Numbered from the stretch's first letter, positions 35,937-45,676 are shown. The stretch: 64,000 bases of DNA from an uncultured Nitrospirota bacterium (GCA_937139405.1 CAKZPV010000017.1:1-64000), one strand, 5' to 3'. A program made the numbers and translations. Notes: generated from the sequence alone by a model not told the origin.

Positions 35937-36845
35937 CTAGAACCAGGCACGCACACCTACGACGAAACGAATCTGACTAGGATTCCCGCCCTCCTGTCGC
36001 ACAAGCGTAGCAGTGTCTCCAAAACCTCGGTCCAGGGAGCAGCCCACATAGGGTGCGATCTCCCTGCGGATTTCATAGCGCAGGCGAATCCCCCCTTCAA
36101 GGTTGTTGAGTCCCGAACCGGTCGTAAACTTTTTGACTCGTTGAATCGCGGCATTTGTTTCAAAACGAAATTGCAGAATCAATCGTTGACTCAACGAGAC
36201 ATCTTTAGTGGCCGTCAAGCGCGCGGACACATCGCCGCTATAGCTGATGAACAGGGCGGATTGAATTTCGTAATGATACGGGACAAGTCCCTGTAGTCCG
36301 ATTACCGCCAGTCCGCGCGTCACGTTCCGTCCACGAAAGGATTGCGTTTCGAGGCGACCCCCTATCTGAAAATCGTAGTACTGCTGGAAGAAACGGCCGT
36401 AGAGCAGCTGGGAGTCAACATCGTAGTCGGCTTTAAATGCGGTGTTCTGCTGTCCTTCGCTTTTGAACCAGAGGCGGTTATAGTCTCCGCCATACCATCC
36501 TTCGATATCCCACCGGTAATCGGTCGCCTTTCCCGTCCCGCCAATTTTTGGGCGATATTCAAGGATGTTGGCGAGAAAAAAGAAGTAGTTGTGCTCATCG
36601 TCGACTGGATTAGGCCAGCTGGACGGTGGAGAGAACTGGGTTCCTGTGTTCTCACCTCTGGTGGATTCGTCCGCTTGGCCATTGTCCTGCCCTGTTTGGT
36701 GGGCTCCGTAATCCTGGTGAATGTGTTTTTCATTGGTTGGTGTTAGGCCTTGGATGGTTTGTGCAAGAACAACTGATGGGTCAAATTCGAGATTCAGCAG
36801 ATTCATCACAACCAGCAGAAAAATGGCTGGAAGAACCAGATTCAC
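35937..36845 (-). CDS. copB: Copper resistance outer-membrane protein CopB
   Basis: 302 aa from the GTG at 36845, which overlaps the copA stop (GTGA). The signal peptide runs to about VLAQ. The mature part starts with a His/Gln/Asp-rich segment, then a beta-barrel with WDIEGWYGGDYNRLWFKSEG, RLETQSFRGRNVTRGLAVIG and EIRREIAPYVGCSLDRGF, ending in the Phe of VVGVRAWF (an outer-membrane sorting end). CopB proteins work with CopA to bind or export copper across the outer membrane. The Met-rich N-terminal repeats of the classic Pseudomonas CopB are short here. Confidence 0.9.
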   Translation of the reverse strand: MNLVLPAIFLLVVMNLLNLEFDPSVVLAQTIQGLTPTNEKHIHQDYGAHQTGQDNGQADESTRGENTGTQFSPPSSWPNPVDDEHNYFFFLANILEYRPKIGGTGKATDYRWDIEGWYGGDYNRLWFKSEGQQNTAFKADYDVDSQLLYGRFFQQYYDFQIGGRLETQSFRGRNVTRGLAVIGLQGLVPYHYEIQSALFISYSGDVSARLTATKDVSLSQRLILQFRFETNAAIQRVKKFTTGSGLNNLEGGIRLRYEIRREIAPYVGCSLDRGFGDTATLVRQEGGNPSQIRFVVGVRAWF

Positions 36846-38716
36846 GAATTCACCTCTGGATCTTGGTCTGTCACTTCGACGACCCGGAACATCCCCGCCT
36901 CCATATGCAGAAGCAGATGACAGTGAAAGGCCCACCGTCCCGGTGCGTCAACCGTGACCGCTACGGATAATTTCTCGGCTGGTTTGACGATAATTGTATG
37001 CTTCCTTGGGAGGTAATCTGCTGTCCCATTCTCAAGGTACATCCACATTCCGTGTAGATGCAGCGGATGCTCCATCATCGTGTCATTGACGAAGGTGAGA
37101 CGCAGTCGCTCACCGAAACGAAAGTGAATGGGCTCTTTAGCTTCAGAATATTTTTTCCCATCGAAGGACCACATATAGCGCATCATGTGACCTGTGAGAT
37201 GGAGTTCAATTTCACGTTCCGGTTCACGTTGATCGGGGTGTGGTGTGAGACTTTTTAAATCGGTATAGGTCAACACCCGGGAATCTGAATCTTCAAATCC
37301 TATCCCGGGTTCATCCAGGCGTTGTCGCGAATACTCGGCCACCGATTGATTACCGGTACCGTGATGACCTGGAGCGTGTTGAACAGGCGTACTGCCTGGA
37401 ATCTCCGGTTGACGACGTCCATCCACTGCGATGCCAGACTCATCATACATGTCATGCATTTTGGGCTTGCCGTGTTTTCCGGGAACTTTCATTTCCGCAT
37501 GCTTCGAGTGTGCCCCGCTTTTTTGTTCGTGATGGTCCATGTCTGTCATGTCCATGCCTTCCATGTGCATGCCCATGTCAGCCATAGTCCGAAGCGGCCT
37601 AGGGCGTCGGGGAGGAAGGGGAGCAGTCATGCCTTCTCGAGGAGCGAGTGTTCCCCGTGCATAGCCGCTTCGGTCCATTGTCTCGGCAAAGAGGGTGTAG
37701 GCCTGATCCGCGTGGGGTTGCACGATCACATCGTAAGTTTCCGCCGGTCCGATACGAAATTCGTCCACCACAATGGGCTGTACGTTTTGACCATCCGCCT
37801 GTACAACAGTCATCTTGAGGCCTGGTATACGCACGTCATAGAAAGTCATAGCCGCAGCTGCAATGAAGCGTAGACGCACCCGTTCGCCTGGTCGAAAAAA
37901 CCCAGTCCAGTTTTGCTCGGACGCCAAGCCGTTCATCAGAAACGTATAGGTGTAGCCGGTGACATCTGCAAAGTCTGTGGGATCCATCCGCATTCGATCC
38001 CACATAAAATAGTTCTGCAATGCAGCCCCAAAACCTATTCGTGACACGTCGGAAAAGAATTCGGGTGTGGCACGCTTCTGGAAGTTATAGTAATCGCTTT
38101 GCTTTTTGAGATTGGCGAAAACCGATTCCGGCGATTCGAACGTCCAATCTGAAAGCACTACGACATAATCTTGGTCATAATGAAACGGCTCCGGCTCAAT
38201 AGAATCGATGATGAGTGGCCCATAGACCCCTAATTGTTCCTGCAAACCTGAATGACTGTGGTACCAATACGTCCCACTTTGCTGTATCGGGAAGCGATAG
38301 TTAAAGGTAGACGCAGGCTTGATGCCGGCAAAGCTGACGCCGGGCACCCCGTCCATGTCAGGAGGAAGGATCAAGCCATGCCAATGAATGGAGGTGTCTT
38401 CTTTCAACCTGTTGGCGACGTTGAGTGTGACGTCATCGCCTTCCTGCAACCGAATTAAGGGCCCCGGCAAGGTCCCGTTTATGGTTTTTGCTATCCCGAG
38501 TTGCTCTCCGATTTGAAACGGCGTCTCATCGATAACTAAATCTATGATCTTTCCGCGTAATTCTGAAGTGGCGAACAGACCTCTCGCAGGAGGGCTTGCC
38601 CAGGAATATGATGGAACGAGGCGAGCCATGGTGGCTATCATCCCCAGTGCACCAACCCCTTGCAGCAACGCACGCCGTGTTACTCTGGTGTCCTGTCGGT
38701 CTCGGTTAAAGCTCAT
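36842..38716 (-). CDS. copA: Periplasmic multicopper oxidase CopA
   Basis: 624 aa from the ATG at 38716. A twin-arginine signal (TRRALLQGVGALGMIATMAR) exports a folded enzyme. Copper ligands are in HWHGLILP, WYHSHSG, HPLHLHGMWMYLENG and HCHLLLHMEAGM, so type 1 and type 2/3 sites are complete. Between them is a Met/His-rich region (MADMGMHMEGMDMTDMDHH) that could bind extra copper. CopA oxidises Cu(I) and related substrates in copper resistance. It is the first gene of a leftward copA-copB pair. The longer upstream GTG start (38746) is unlikely. Confidence 0.95.
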   Translation of the reverse strand: MSFNRDRQDTRVTRRALLQGVGALGMIATMARLVPSYSWASPPARGLFATSELRGKIIDLVIDETPFQIGEQLGIAKTINGTLPGPLIRLQEGDDVTLNVANRLKEDTSIHWHGLILPPDMDGVPGVSFAGIKPASTFNYRFPIQQSGTYWYHSHSGLQEQLGVYGPLIIDSIEPEPFHYDQDYVVVLSDWTFESPESVFANLKKQSDYYNFQKRATPEFFSDVSRIGFGAALQNYFMWDRMRMDPTDFADVTGYTYTFLMNGLASEQNWTGFFRPGERVRLRFIAAAAMTFYDVRIPGLKMTVVQADGQNVQPIVVDEFRIGPAETYDVIVQPHADQAYTLFAETMDRSGYARGTLAPREGMTAPLPPRRPRPLRTMADMGMHMEGMDMTDMDHHEQKSGAHSKHAEMKVPGKHGKPKMHDMYDESGIAVDGRRQPEIPGSTPVQHAPGHHGTGNQSVAEYSRQRLDEPGIGFEDSDSRVLTYTDLKSLTPHPDQREPEREIELHLTGHMMRYMWSFDGKKYSEAKEPIHFRFGERLRLTFVNDTMMEHPLHLHGMWMYLENGTADYLPRKHTIIVKPAEKLSVAVTVDAPGRWAFHCHLLLHMEAGMFRVVEVTDQDPEVNS

Positions 38717-39211
38717 ACGTGATCTCTCAGTATTTTCAGGGTACACAAAAAAGTTAGACCTAGGATGATAGCTGTTTATTTCATTATATAGGGGCGTTCT
38801 TCATCTTTGGGAATAGCCTCAACTTCTTTTTTGTCCATTAGTCCTTCCCGAGGCTCGAATCAGATCCCCATTCAAACAGTAACGGAACACCCGATTTGGA
38901 AAAAAGACTGGACCCGTTTTGACTCGTTTTTATGCTGAATACACGCGACAATTTGCTGCGCTTTACCTTCTTTGCCTTTGTCTCAAAGAGCCACGCTTTT
39001 CATAAGTCTCCCGCATTAAAAATATCAGGGGCATCTAACTAGAAATAGATCGTTCAACGACCATATGCCCCTTCTACATAAGCGTTTTCTGGGCGATGGC
39101 TATGTGATAGAATCACGAGTACTGTATGGATATCCACCATCTCGATGCACATAACGTAGTTACAACCCCCTCCCCTGACGTCGGCGTTAATTTCGGAGCT
39201 ATTCTTTCTCC
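38717..39211. other. Divergent intergenic region between copA and the TAXI-like gene
   Basis: About 495 bp. It must hold both promoters, but I see no clear copper box. 38780-38840 is AT-rich. No small gene is evident. Confidence 0.35.
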
Positions 39212-40498
39212 GTGAACTCTTCCTTACTCAAAAGCTCGGGCCTTGCGATTTTGCTTGCATTGGCTGGGTTTCTTCTGGCTTATCAGTTTGTGGAACCGGC
39301 CCCGCCAAAAGTCATAACCCTGGCCACGGGCAGTCCCACTGGCGCCTATCACGCCTTTGGTTTAGCTTTACGCGACATTCTGGCCACCAATGACATTGAG
39401 CTCAAATTACATAATAGTGCCGGCAGCGACGAGAACGCGGCATTGCTCGCCCGGGGAACTGTGGATATCGCATTAATGCAAGGTGGGACACCGCTAGAGA
39501 GCGTGCAGGGAGGGGACCGTCTCCGCGCATTAGCGAGTCTGTATTACGAACCGTTATGGATCTTTCACCGATTAGATCCGGTACCGACCAGGCTAGCGGA
39601 ACTTGATGGGAAACGGGTCAATCGTGGCGCCCCTGGCAGTGGCACACGGAGACTGGCGGATGAATTGCTGACGTTAAACAGCGTGGCGAGTGAAACGTTT
39701 AGTGAATTAGATACGGCTACCGCGAGCCAAGCCCTTCGGGCTGGTAAATTGGATGCGTTATTTATGGTGAGTGGCGAAACATCACCTGAGGTTCAAACCC
39801 TGTTACAAGCACCGGGGATTGCCTTGATGGATCTTCCTCGGGCTAAGGCCTATCATCTGCATCGTCGTTACCTCTCGCCGCTTCAATTACCACCTGGCGC
39901 CATAGACCTCGCCAATGAGCGACCCCCAACAGAACAACAATTGATTGGGGTAACAGCCATGCTCGTGGCCCGTGACGATCTACACCCGGCGTTGGTCGAC
40001 TTGGTGCTGTTATCAGCTCCCAAGATTGTCGGTGGTGACGGACTGTTTCACTCGGCAGGGCAATTTCCATCCGGTCTTTACCTATCCATTCCGTTGGGGA
40101 AAGAAGCCCAGCGTTTTCACAAGCGTGGGCCGTCTTTTCTGCAGCGCTTTCTGCCATTCTGGGCCGCCACGTTGATTGATCGACTGATCGTGATGCTGAT
40201 TCCGCTGGCGGCTCTCGTTATTCCGCTCTTCAAACTCTTCCCACCTCTTTACCGCTGGCGAGTGCGTTCTCGCATCTATCGCTGGTACGACGATCTACAA
40301 CGTATCGAGACACGCCTAGATGTCGGGGATGCCGACCCAAATGAACTCGCTGCTGCAGTGCATGGACTAGAGACAGAAGTTAAACAGGTGGAAACACCGT
40401 TGTCCTACGCTGACCAGCTGTATCACTTGCGCACCCACATCAACCTGGTCCGCACGAGAATCAACCAGATGACTTCTAAGAAGGAACCTACTTCCTAG
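39212..40498 (+). CDS. TAXI-family solute-binding protein with C-terminal membrane anchor
   Basis: 428 aa from the GTG at 39212. An N-terminal signal-anchor (ILLALAGFLLAYQFVEPAPP) leads to a periplasmic binding fold of the TRAP-TAXI type: ITLATGSPTGAYHAFGLALRD, ARGTVDIALMQGGTPLE and GAPGSGTRRLADELL. A second membrane helix (residues ~315-340, LIDRLIVMLIPLAALVIPLF) and a charged cytosolic tail follow. TAXI proteins usually feed a TRAP transporter, but no permease is present here, so a sensing role is possible. Confidence 0.8.
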   Translation: MNSSLLKSSGLAILLALAGFLLAYQFVEPAPPKVITLATGSPTGAYHAFGLALRDILATNDIELKLHNSAGSDENAALLARGTVDIALMQGGTPLESVQGGDRLRALASLYYEPLWIFHRLDPVPTRLAELDGKRVNRGAPGSGTRRLADELLTLNSVASETFSELDTATASQALRAGKLDALFMVSGETSPEVQTLLQAPGIALMDLPRAKAYHLHRRYLSPLQLPPGAIDLANERPPTEQQLIGVTAMLVARDDLHPALVDLVLLSAPKIVGGDGLFHSAGQFPSGLYLSIPLGKEAQRFHKRGPSFLQRFLPFWAATLIDRLIVMLIPLAALVIPLFKLFPPLYRWRVRSRIYRWYDDLQRIETRLDVGDADPNELAAAVHGLETEVKQVETPLSYADQLYHLRTHINLVRTRINQMTSKKEPTS

Positions 40499-40899
40499 AA
40501 TAACTGTCAGTCTAGGCGGTCAAGTCTTTTGTTATTGTTACTACTATGTAACCGATTCGAATAGACAGAGAAAATTCCTGATTCATGAATCACAAAGTAT
40601 AACCGCCACAAATTTCTTTTCAAAAACAGGTCCCATAACAGATTTTTCTCACCCTCACATCGACGCAAAACGTTTACCGGCAAGGGCCTTTCTCCCGCAG
40701 GCCCATTGACTGTTGATGAATGCGGGTTTCTCCATCTCCATTGCCCTCTTACGCCTTTTCTCTGAGTAGAAGCTTTTCGACAACTCATGGGACTTAGTTT
40801 TTGGAAGACAAGGCTCTTCAGAACAGGGTACAGTGCGGATGACGGCAAATGAGAAAGATACTATGAAACATCCTAATTTTTACAGATACGGAGGAGCGA
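40499..40899. other. Intergenic region with dispersed repeat copy (D)
   Basis: No gene. 40560-40790 carries the core TTACCGGCAAGGGCCTTTCTCC, AGGCCCATTGACTGTTGATG and GGTTTCTCCATCTCCATTGC, matching copies A and B. Confidence 0.6.
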
Positions 40900-41430
40900 A
40901 TGGTCGTAACACAAGGTACTCAAGCGAAGCTCGTGCTTATCACATTTTCTTTGCTTGGATTAATGCTTGGTCATGCTTGGGCTGCTGAACTACCAAAAGA
41001 AACTGTACTGCCGCTTGCCTTAGCTACGAAAGCGGCGCATGCCGCCGTGGATAAATGCTTGACTGATGGGTATCGCGTGAGCGTAACCGTCGTTGATCAA
41101 GGAGGGAATATCCGCGCCGTCTTGCGGCAGGATGGAGCTGGACCCCATACGATTGACAGCAGTCGAAAGAAGGCCTATACGTCAGCCAGCATGAAAGAAC
41201 CCACCGCGAAGCTCGCTGAGTTAGTGGCAAAGATGCCAATCGTTCAGGGGCTCCAGCATATGAACGATCATATGCTTCTCCTCGGTGGAGGCCTGCCTAT
41301 CACCATTGATGGTCAGGTGGTCGGTGGTATCGGTGTCGGTGGCGCTCCAGGTGGCCATCTGGATACAGCATGCGCTCAAGCAGGGTTGAATAGCATCGGT
41401 GTCACCGCCAAGGCGGAAGCAGAAAAGTAA
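40900..41430 (+). CDS. GlcG/HbpS-family exported protein
   Basis: 176 aa, ATG at 40900 with GGAGGAG upstream. A signal peptide ends near HAWA. The mature chain is the HbpS/GlcG fold: LALATKAAHAAVDKCLTDGY, VTVVDQGGNIRAVLRQDGAG, SRKKAYTSASM, GLPITIDGQVVGGIGVGGAP. Family members bind heme or cobalamin-like ligands or act as oxidative sensors. A stand-alone gene with no kinase alongside. Confidence 0.85.
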   Translation: MVVTQGTQAKLVLITFSLLGLMLGHAWAAELPKETVLPLALATKAAHAAVDKCLTDGYRVSVTVVDQGGNIRAVLRQDGAGPHTIDSSRKKAYTSASMKEPTAKLAELVAKMPIVQGLQHMNDHMLLLGGGLPITIDGQVVGGIGVGGAPGGHLDTACAQAGLNSIGVTAKAEAEK

Positions 41431-41860
41431 TGTTCTTTGAGCGAAGGGCGAGGAACCTTTTTCGGTGCTGGCCTGAGAACCATCAGATTTCGGCTTAACG
41501 AAACAACTTTGCGCCATCGGCCACCACACCACTGCAAAGCGTTCGCTTGGATAGACCATCGCCCTACTAGCCCACTGACTATGAAGCAGCTGCTCTAGTT
41601 GTTAGTGGACTCTGCATAGGCCAAAGAGATTCAATCCACATTGTGCCATTCTGCTGCTCTGTTTAATCCCTCCAAAAACCACAAGATGACCATTCAGCTA
41701 TAGAGAGATCAGGAGGCTGAATTAGTCTTCAATAGAGTTTTTTCGTGCATTTCCTTTGCAACAGAATTTTTCAACGTAGGAGTTGTTTATTTAATTGAAG
41801 GTGGGAAATGGTGAAGAAAGTGATCTTTCCGACAAGAGTTGCTGCCGGCTCTTGAGAGGA
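41431..41860. other. Intergenic region with dispersed repeat copy (F)
   Basis: No gene. 41480-41720 aligns with copies C and E, including CCCACTGACTATGAAG and AAAACCACAAGATGACC. Confidence 0.55.
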
Positions 41861-41889
41861 AAAGGAGCCGTTTTTCAACGGCTCCTTTT
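41861..41889 (-). terminator. Terminator of the Hsp20 pair
   Basis: AAAGGAGCCG-TTTTTCAA-CGGCTCCTTT forms a strong stem; the leftward strand ends in T bases. It follows the stop of the Hsp20 gene at 41905 by 15 bases. Confidence 0.75.
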
Positions 41890-41904
41890 GGTCTATGGTG
41901 ACAT

Positions 41905-42312
41905 TCAGTTTTCCGTGATTTGAATTTTGCGAGGCTTGGCCGGTCCCACTTTTGGTAGTGTGACGCGTAGCACGCCATGATTCAAATTAGCCTTAATATT
42001 TGCCTGGTCAATGACCTCGGAAAGTTTAAATTGTCGAAAGTATTTTCCTGTGTTGAACTCTTGCACCACGACTTCCTCGTTGTCTGGGACGGATAAAGAA
42101 GGCACACCTGCAAGTGTGAGAGTATCTTCTTGAAGATCAATGCTCACACTATCTGAAGGGACTCCTGGCATATCTGCAACAATTGTTAACGTCTGATCAT
42201 TTTCAAAAATGTCGACGGGTGGAGAAAATACCCGGCCTGGTGTGGTTTGTTCTGATGAAGATTGCACTTCTTGTTTATCTCGGGCTTGAATGTCTTGGGT
42301 TGCAGTCGCCAT
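41905..42312 (-). CDS. Hsp20 small heat-shock protein (second gene of a pair)
   Basis: 135 aa from the ATG at 42312 (AAAGGAGA). The alpha-crystallin domain spans residues ~35-130: PPVDIFENDQTLTIVADMPG, VSIDLQEDTLTLAG, FKLSEVIDQANIKANLNHGV, LRVTLPKVGPAKPRKIQI. The N-terminal arm is short and Gln/Ser-rich. These ATP-independent chaperones hold unfolding proteins. Paralogue of the adjacent gene, 53 bp downstream of it. Confidence 0.93.
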   Translation of the reverse strand: MATATQDIQARDKQEVQSSSEQTTPGRVFSPPVDIFENDQTLTIVADMPGVPSDSVSIDLQEDTLTLAGVPSLSVPDNEEVVVQEFNTGKYFRQFKLSEVIDQANIKANLNHGVLRVTLPKVGPAKPRKIQITEN

Positions 42313-42365
42313 GATTATTCTCCTTTCTTTCTTACAAAAATTTATATCTCTCGTAAAATGCTTCA

Positions 42366-42827
42366 TTAACCATTGACTGAAATTTTTCTGGGCTTCGCAC
42401 TTTCGGCTTTGGGTAGCACAATCATGAGCATCCCATGACGATATTTGGCTTCCACTTTGTCAGGCTCCACATCTGTTGGTAGGTTAAATTGCCGTCGGAA
42501 TTTCCCAGCTTCTCGTTCTCGCCGATGATAGCGGACTTCTTGATTTTCAGACGGAATTCTTCTTTCACCGGCTATTGTCATCGTTCGCCCCGTGACGGAC
42601 ACATCTAACTCGTCTAAAGTCATTCCCGGAATTTCTGATCGAATGTAAAAATTTTCTTGGTCTTGCGTCACATTTAAAAAAGGATAGACGCCCGCTGGGG
42701 AATCCAACCCGACTTGGCTTACCGGAGTGGTGAGAATTTGACTGAGGTCACGTCGTAACCGATCGAATTCTGAAAATCCGTTCAGTTGGTGTTCAAACGG
42801 CCAGCTTTTTACTCGTCGCAGTAGCAT
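42366..42827 (-). CDS. Hsp20 small heat-shock protein (first gene of a pair)
   Basis: 153 aa, ATG at 42827 with AAAAGGAGGG upstream. The alpha-crystallin domain (YPFLNVTQDQENFYIRSEIP, LDVSVTGRTMTIAGERRI, FRRQFNLPTDVEPDKVEAKY, GMLMIVLPKAESAKPRKISV) follows a longer Arg/Phe-rich N-terminal arm (SEFDRLRRDLSQIL) typical of oligomer assembly. Probably the leading gene of a two-Hsp20 operon. No CIRCE element is visible upstream. Confidence 0.95.
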   Translation of the reverse strand: MLLRRVKSWPFEHQLNGFSEFDRLRRDLSQILTTPVSQVGLDSPAGVYPFLNVTQDQENFYIRSEIPGMTLDELDVSVTGRTMTIAGERRIPSENQEVRYHRREREAGKFRRQFNLPTDVEPDKVEAKYRHGMLMIVLPKAESAKPRKISVNG

Positions 42828-42969
42828 GGTTGTTCCCTCCTTTTCTGGTGGCTGTGGTTCTAAAAATTTGAACCGTGTTTTTGTTGAGGTCCTCGCCGTT
42901 AGCCCTCTTCATATTTTCTAATTTGAGAAATAATTTCGAAAAAAGAGATGTCAAGCCCCGCATAAAAAT

Positions 42970-42998
42970 AAAGAGGGGGTCAGATGACCCCCTCTTTG
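42970..42998 (-). terminator. Intrinsic terminator of the 106-aa exported protein
   Basis: AAAGAGGGGGTC and GACCCCCTCTTT form a 12-bp stem with a 5-base loop; the leftward strand continues into TTTATTTTTATG. It separates the leftward 106-aa gene from the Hsp20 pair. Confidence 0.8.
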
Positions 42999-43057
42999 AA
43001 AATTTCTCCTGTTCCTAGTCATGGGTTGGTTGTTGACACGTTTTCTAACGATGATAC

Positions 43058-43378
43058 TCAACTTTCTTCGTTATGTTTGACTTCAGTGGATGACGTTCCC
43101 TCATTCTTCATGAAGTCATGAACAATGTTGGGGCGAATTTCTTTGACCGTATTCACAACCCGGTGATCATCGAACGCGGCCGCGGCTTGTAACGCCTCTT
43201 TCGGTGATGGAGCCGGTTGCCCCGGATCATTCGCAGTCGCCATCCCTGTCACAGGGTCTTTGAATTCGCCCATCGGATAGCCCGGATGCTTAGGGAGCAA
43301 TGCAGGACTACCGAAAGCGAAGGAGCCCATCAACACCACACTCATCACTAAGGCTGTCACTAAAAGAAGTTTTTTCAT
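43058..43378 (-). CDS. Small exported protein (106 aa)
   Basis: ATG at 43378 with AAAGGAGGACG. A Sec signal peptide (MKKLLLVTALVMSVVLMGSF, cleavage near AFGSPA) is followed by an ~85-residue soluble domain with HPGYPMGEFKDPVTGMATAN, PSPKEALQAAAAFDDHRVVN and VHDFMKNEG. No family known to me. Likely periplasmic. Confidence 0.65.
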   Translation of the reverse strand: MKKLLLVTALVMSVVLMGSFAFGSPALLPKHPGYPMGEFKDPVTGMATANDPGQPAPSPKEALQAAAAFDDHRVVNTVKEIRPNIVHDFMKNEGTSSTEVKHNEES

Positions 43379-43433
43379 GATGTCGTCCTCCTTTCATGTT
43401 TCTTTAAGCTAGGAACAGGAGAATCACGCCTAG

Positions 43434-43459
43434 CAGGGCCCACGATATCGTGGGCCCTG
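43434..43459 (+). terminator. Perfect 13-bp palindrome with rightward T-run
   Basis: CAGGGCCCACGAT-ATCGTGGGCCCTG is a perfect palindrome followed on the rightward strand by GGTTTTTTATTTT. Both neighbours point leftward, so a rightward terminator has no obvious gene; the leftward strand has no T-run after the stem. Confidence 0.6.
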
Positions 43460-43470
43460 GGTTTTTTATT

Positions 43471-43644
43471 TTACGCTGCCATCCGCTCAGCTTGTGGGCG
43501 AATGGTACGGGGATCGTGATGTGACTCATTGTGCTTTGGAGCCTCTCCCTGTAAGAGAGTGGTGAGTATGACCATCAGACCCGCCGCGAGACCCAAGACG
43601 GCGACGACGCTTTCCATTAGTCCACTCATAGCTAATTCACCCAT
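43471..43644 (-). CDS. Small single-pass membrane peptide (57 aa)
   Basis: ATG at 43644 with GAAAGGAGGTG, an excellent site, so I prefer it to the in-frame start 45 bp upstream. One hydrophobic helix (residues ~9-29, LMESVVAVLGLAAGLMVILT) is followed by a His/Arg-rich tail (HNESHHDPRTIRPQAERMAA). Unknown function; could be a small regulator of a membrane complex. Confidence 0.6.
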   Translation of the reverse strand: MGELAMSGLMESVVAVLGLAAGLMVILTTLLQGEAPKHNESHHDPRTIRPQAERMAA

Positions 43645-43945
43645 CACATTCACCTCCTTTCTTGTGTTCGTGTGTTGAATATTGTTCATCTGTCTTGCTT
43701 ATTATTTTCAATAATCCTCGTTACAAATAAGTCAAGAGGGGACAAACAAAAAAATTTTGCCTGCACACATTTTAGAAAAAATTATGCGATCTTCTGATTC
43801 AGCGCGTCTTAGCACTGTATGAGAATCTCGTCTCCTTAACCTGTGCTTGAGGCCTCTTATGCCGAGTTACAGCATCGGCCACGACAAGTTGATGTCCAGA
43901 CGTTGGCTACCATCGCCAAACCACCATTTTCCCCACACATTTTTG

Positions 43946-45397
43946 CTATTCTTTCAATTCTAAGATCGTCTTAACTTTTTTGATGAGTTTGTCCTTTACA
44001 GCCTGTTCCCCAAAAGTAGGGTTGGGCAAATCGAAGGTGATACCCCCCTGAGTAATCCGCTGAATGTCCAAAAAGAAGACCCGTTCTTGAGCGCGATTTT
44101 GATTGGGGAATGCCCAAAGATTTTCAAAAAAGTATTCCTTCATTTTTCCAAGATCGTCTTCTCTCCAACGACTGTAGATTAGAAACAGGCTATTTGTCTC
44201 AGTGAGAATGGTATTAATAAACTCGGCAAGTCGCCCTTGGTAGTCTTGTGTTTGCATAGGTAGTCCCCAAAAAGCGGAAAAATGAATCACAATCAAATCT
44301 GGCTTCTGCCGAATAATATAGTCCGAGTCTGTCGAATCCCACTTCTTATCAATTGGGACTGGATCACTATCAAGGTTGATGTCTCGAAGTATGTCTTGAA
44401 TCTGGTGAGAATTAAGTTTTCCTTGTTTCTTTAACTCTTCATCATAAGTTACTAAGGGGCTATCCATTAATTTAATTGTGAAGGGTTTTTGCACATTCGA
44501 AACCATCGTCAATTGTTCTCGTAACCACTGATGCCGAAAATCTTCGAGTCGTCGCTCCCCTGGTTTGGCAATCCATACATGATCCGTGGAAAAGGGTCGT
44601 GGTTTTCTTGTTGGAGAACACACGCTAATCGCCGAAGTCTGGGACACAATGTAGCCGACCTGAGGGGTAAAAAAATCGGCGATACTTCTCCAAAGCCCTG
44701 GATTCTCCGGTGCAGGAAATGCTTTCGTCTCATACGCGCATGCAACTTCGGTTAAATGGTGATCGATTAGCCAATTCTCGTTTAGTGCTTTTAAATAGTC
44801 GTTCCTTTGGAACTCGCTCATGCTTTGGAGAGTTGGATTATCAGAAATATGCTGCGCAACATTCGCGAGATCTGCACCTTGGTTCGGGGCCGCAAGAGCG
44901 ACGATGAGTGGAACATCTATATTTTCGTACAAACTCTTACTTTGCATAGCTTGCCTGACGATAAGATTGCCCAGAGAATGTGCGACAAAATAAATTTTCT
45001 GATATCGACCGTTGGGTGTAGGAGGCAGGATCTTCTTTATCGCCAGTTGACTATTGAGTTGCTTGGCAATGTCAACGACAGATGGCCCATCACCCAGCAC
45101 CGGAGACAAGAAGCCAAAGACGAACACATCAAAATCTGTTAGCTCCTGATCTTGTGTCACGAGTTCGGGCCAATAGACATCACGACTTCCAGTCCAGGTA
45201 TCTTTCGGATCACCGATAGTTCCATGCACAAAAATAAGCGCCTTTGAGTTCCGTTTCGTTGGCTCAGGATCGCGATGAATTTGCACCAGCGTTTCGTGCT
45301 TTGAGGATGCCTGTGTCGACAATGGTTTTAAGACCCAACCCATCAAGATCAGACACACCATCAGCAAAATCGTCGAATTACCTCTACAACATTTCAT
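43946..45397 (-). CDS. Exported alpha/beta hydrolase (PGAP1/SERAC1-like lipase fold)
   Basis: 483 aa from the ATG at 45397 (GGAGGGCG). A Sec signal or anchor at the N-terminus. The hydrolase shows the oxyanion region LIFVHGTIGDPKDTWTG and the nucleophile elbow YFVAHSLGNLIVRQAM (GHSLG-like), then VPLIVALAAPNQGADLA. The C-terminal ~200 residues add an unassigned domain with LIVIHFSAFWGLP. The fold is that of lipases and thioesterases that act on lipid anchors; the substrate is unknown. Confidence 0.75.
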   Translation of the reverse strand: MKCCRGNSTILLMVCLILMGWVLKPLSTQASSKHETLVQIHRDPEPTKRNSKALIFVHGTIGDPKDTWTGSRDVYWPELVTQDQELTDFDVFVFGFLSPVLGDGPSVVDIAKQLNSQLAIKKILPPTPNGRYQKIYFVAHSLGNLIVRQAMQSKSLYENIDVPLIVALAAPNQGADLANVAQHISDNPTLQSMSEFQRNDYLKALNENWLIDHHLTEVACAYETKAFPAPENPGLWRSIADFFTPQVGYIVSQTSAISVCSPTRKPRPFSTDHVWIAKPGERRLEDFRHQWLREQLTMVSNVQKPFTIKLMDSPLVTYDEELKKQGKLNSHQIQDILRDINLDSDPVPIDKKWDSTDSDYIIRQKPDLIVIHFSAFWGLPMQTQDYQGRLAEFINTILTETNSLFLIYSRWREDDLGKMKEYFFENLWAFPNQNRAQERVFFLDIQRITQGGITFDLPNPTFGEQAVKDKLIKKVKTILELKE

Positions 45398-45676
45398 CGT
45401 GCGCCCTCCGTGGGTTTTCAAAGAGGAATGTCATAAAAACGGAAATGGTGGGAACCTATCAACTCTGTCGTCCTAAGGGGCATGACCACTCTACCCAGAA
45501 TTCAGAAAAACTTCAAAGGCTTGCATTGTGACCACGAAAGCGTTCTCATCCGCGTCCGATACATATCATGTTAACTTCCAAAAGTTCGCAGGACTTGCTG
45601 GAAATGTTGAAGGCACAAAGGAGCGATCTCGTAAAGAATTCAATTAGTGAGGTAAAAAGTGTGCTCTATCTAACAT
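45398..45676. other. Intergenic stretch left of the short inverted-repeat element
   Basis: Holds the leader of the leftward hydrolase and no convincing gene; the rightward frame at 45568-45780 runs across the inverted repeat and looks spurious. Confidence 0.35.
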
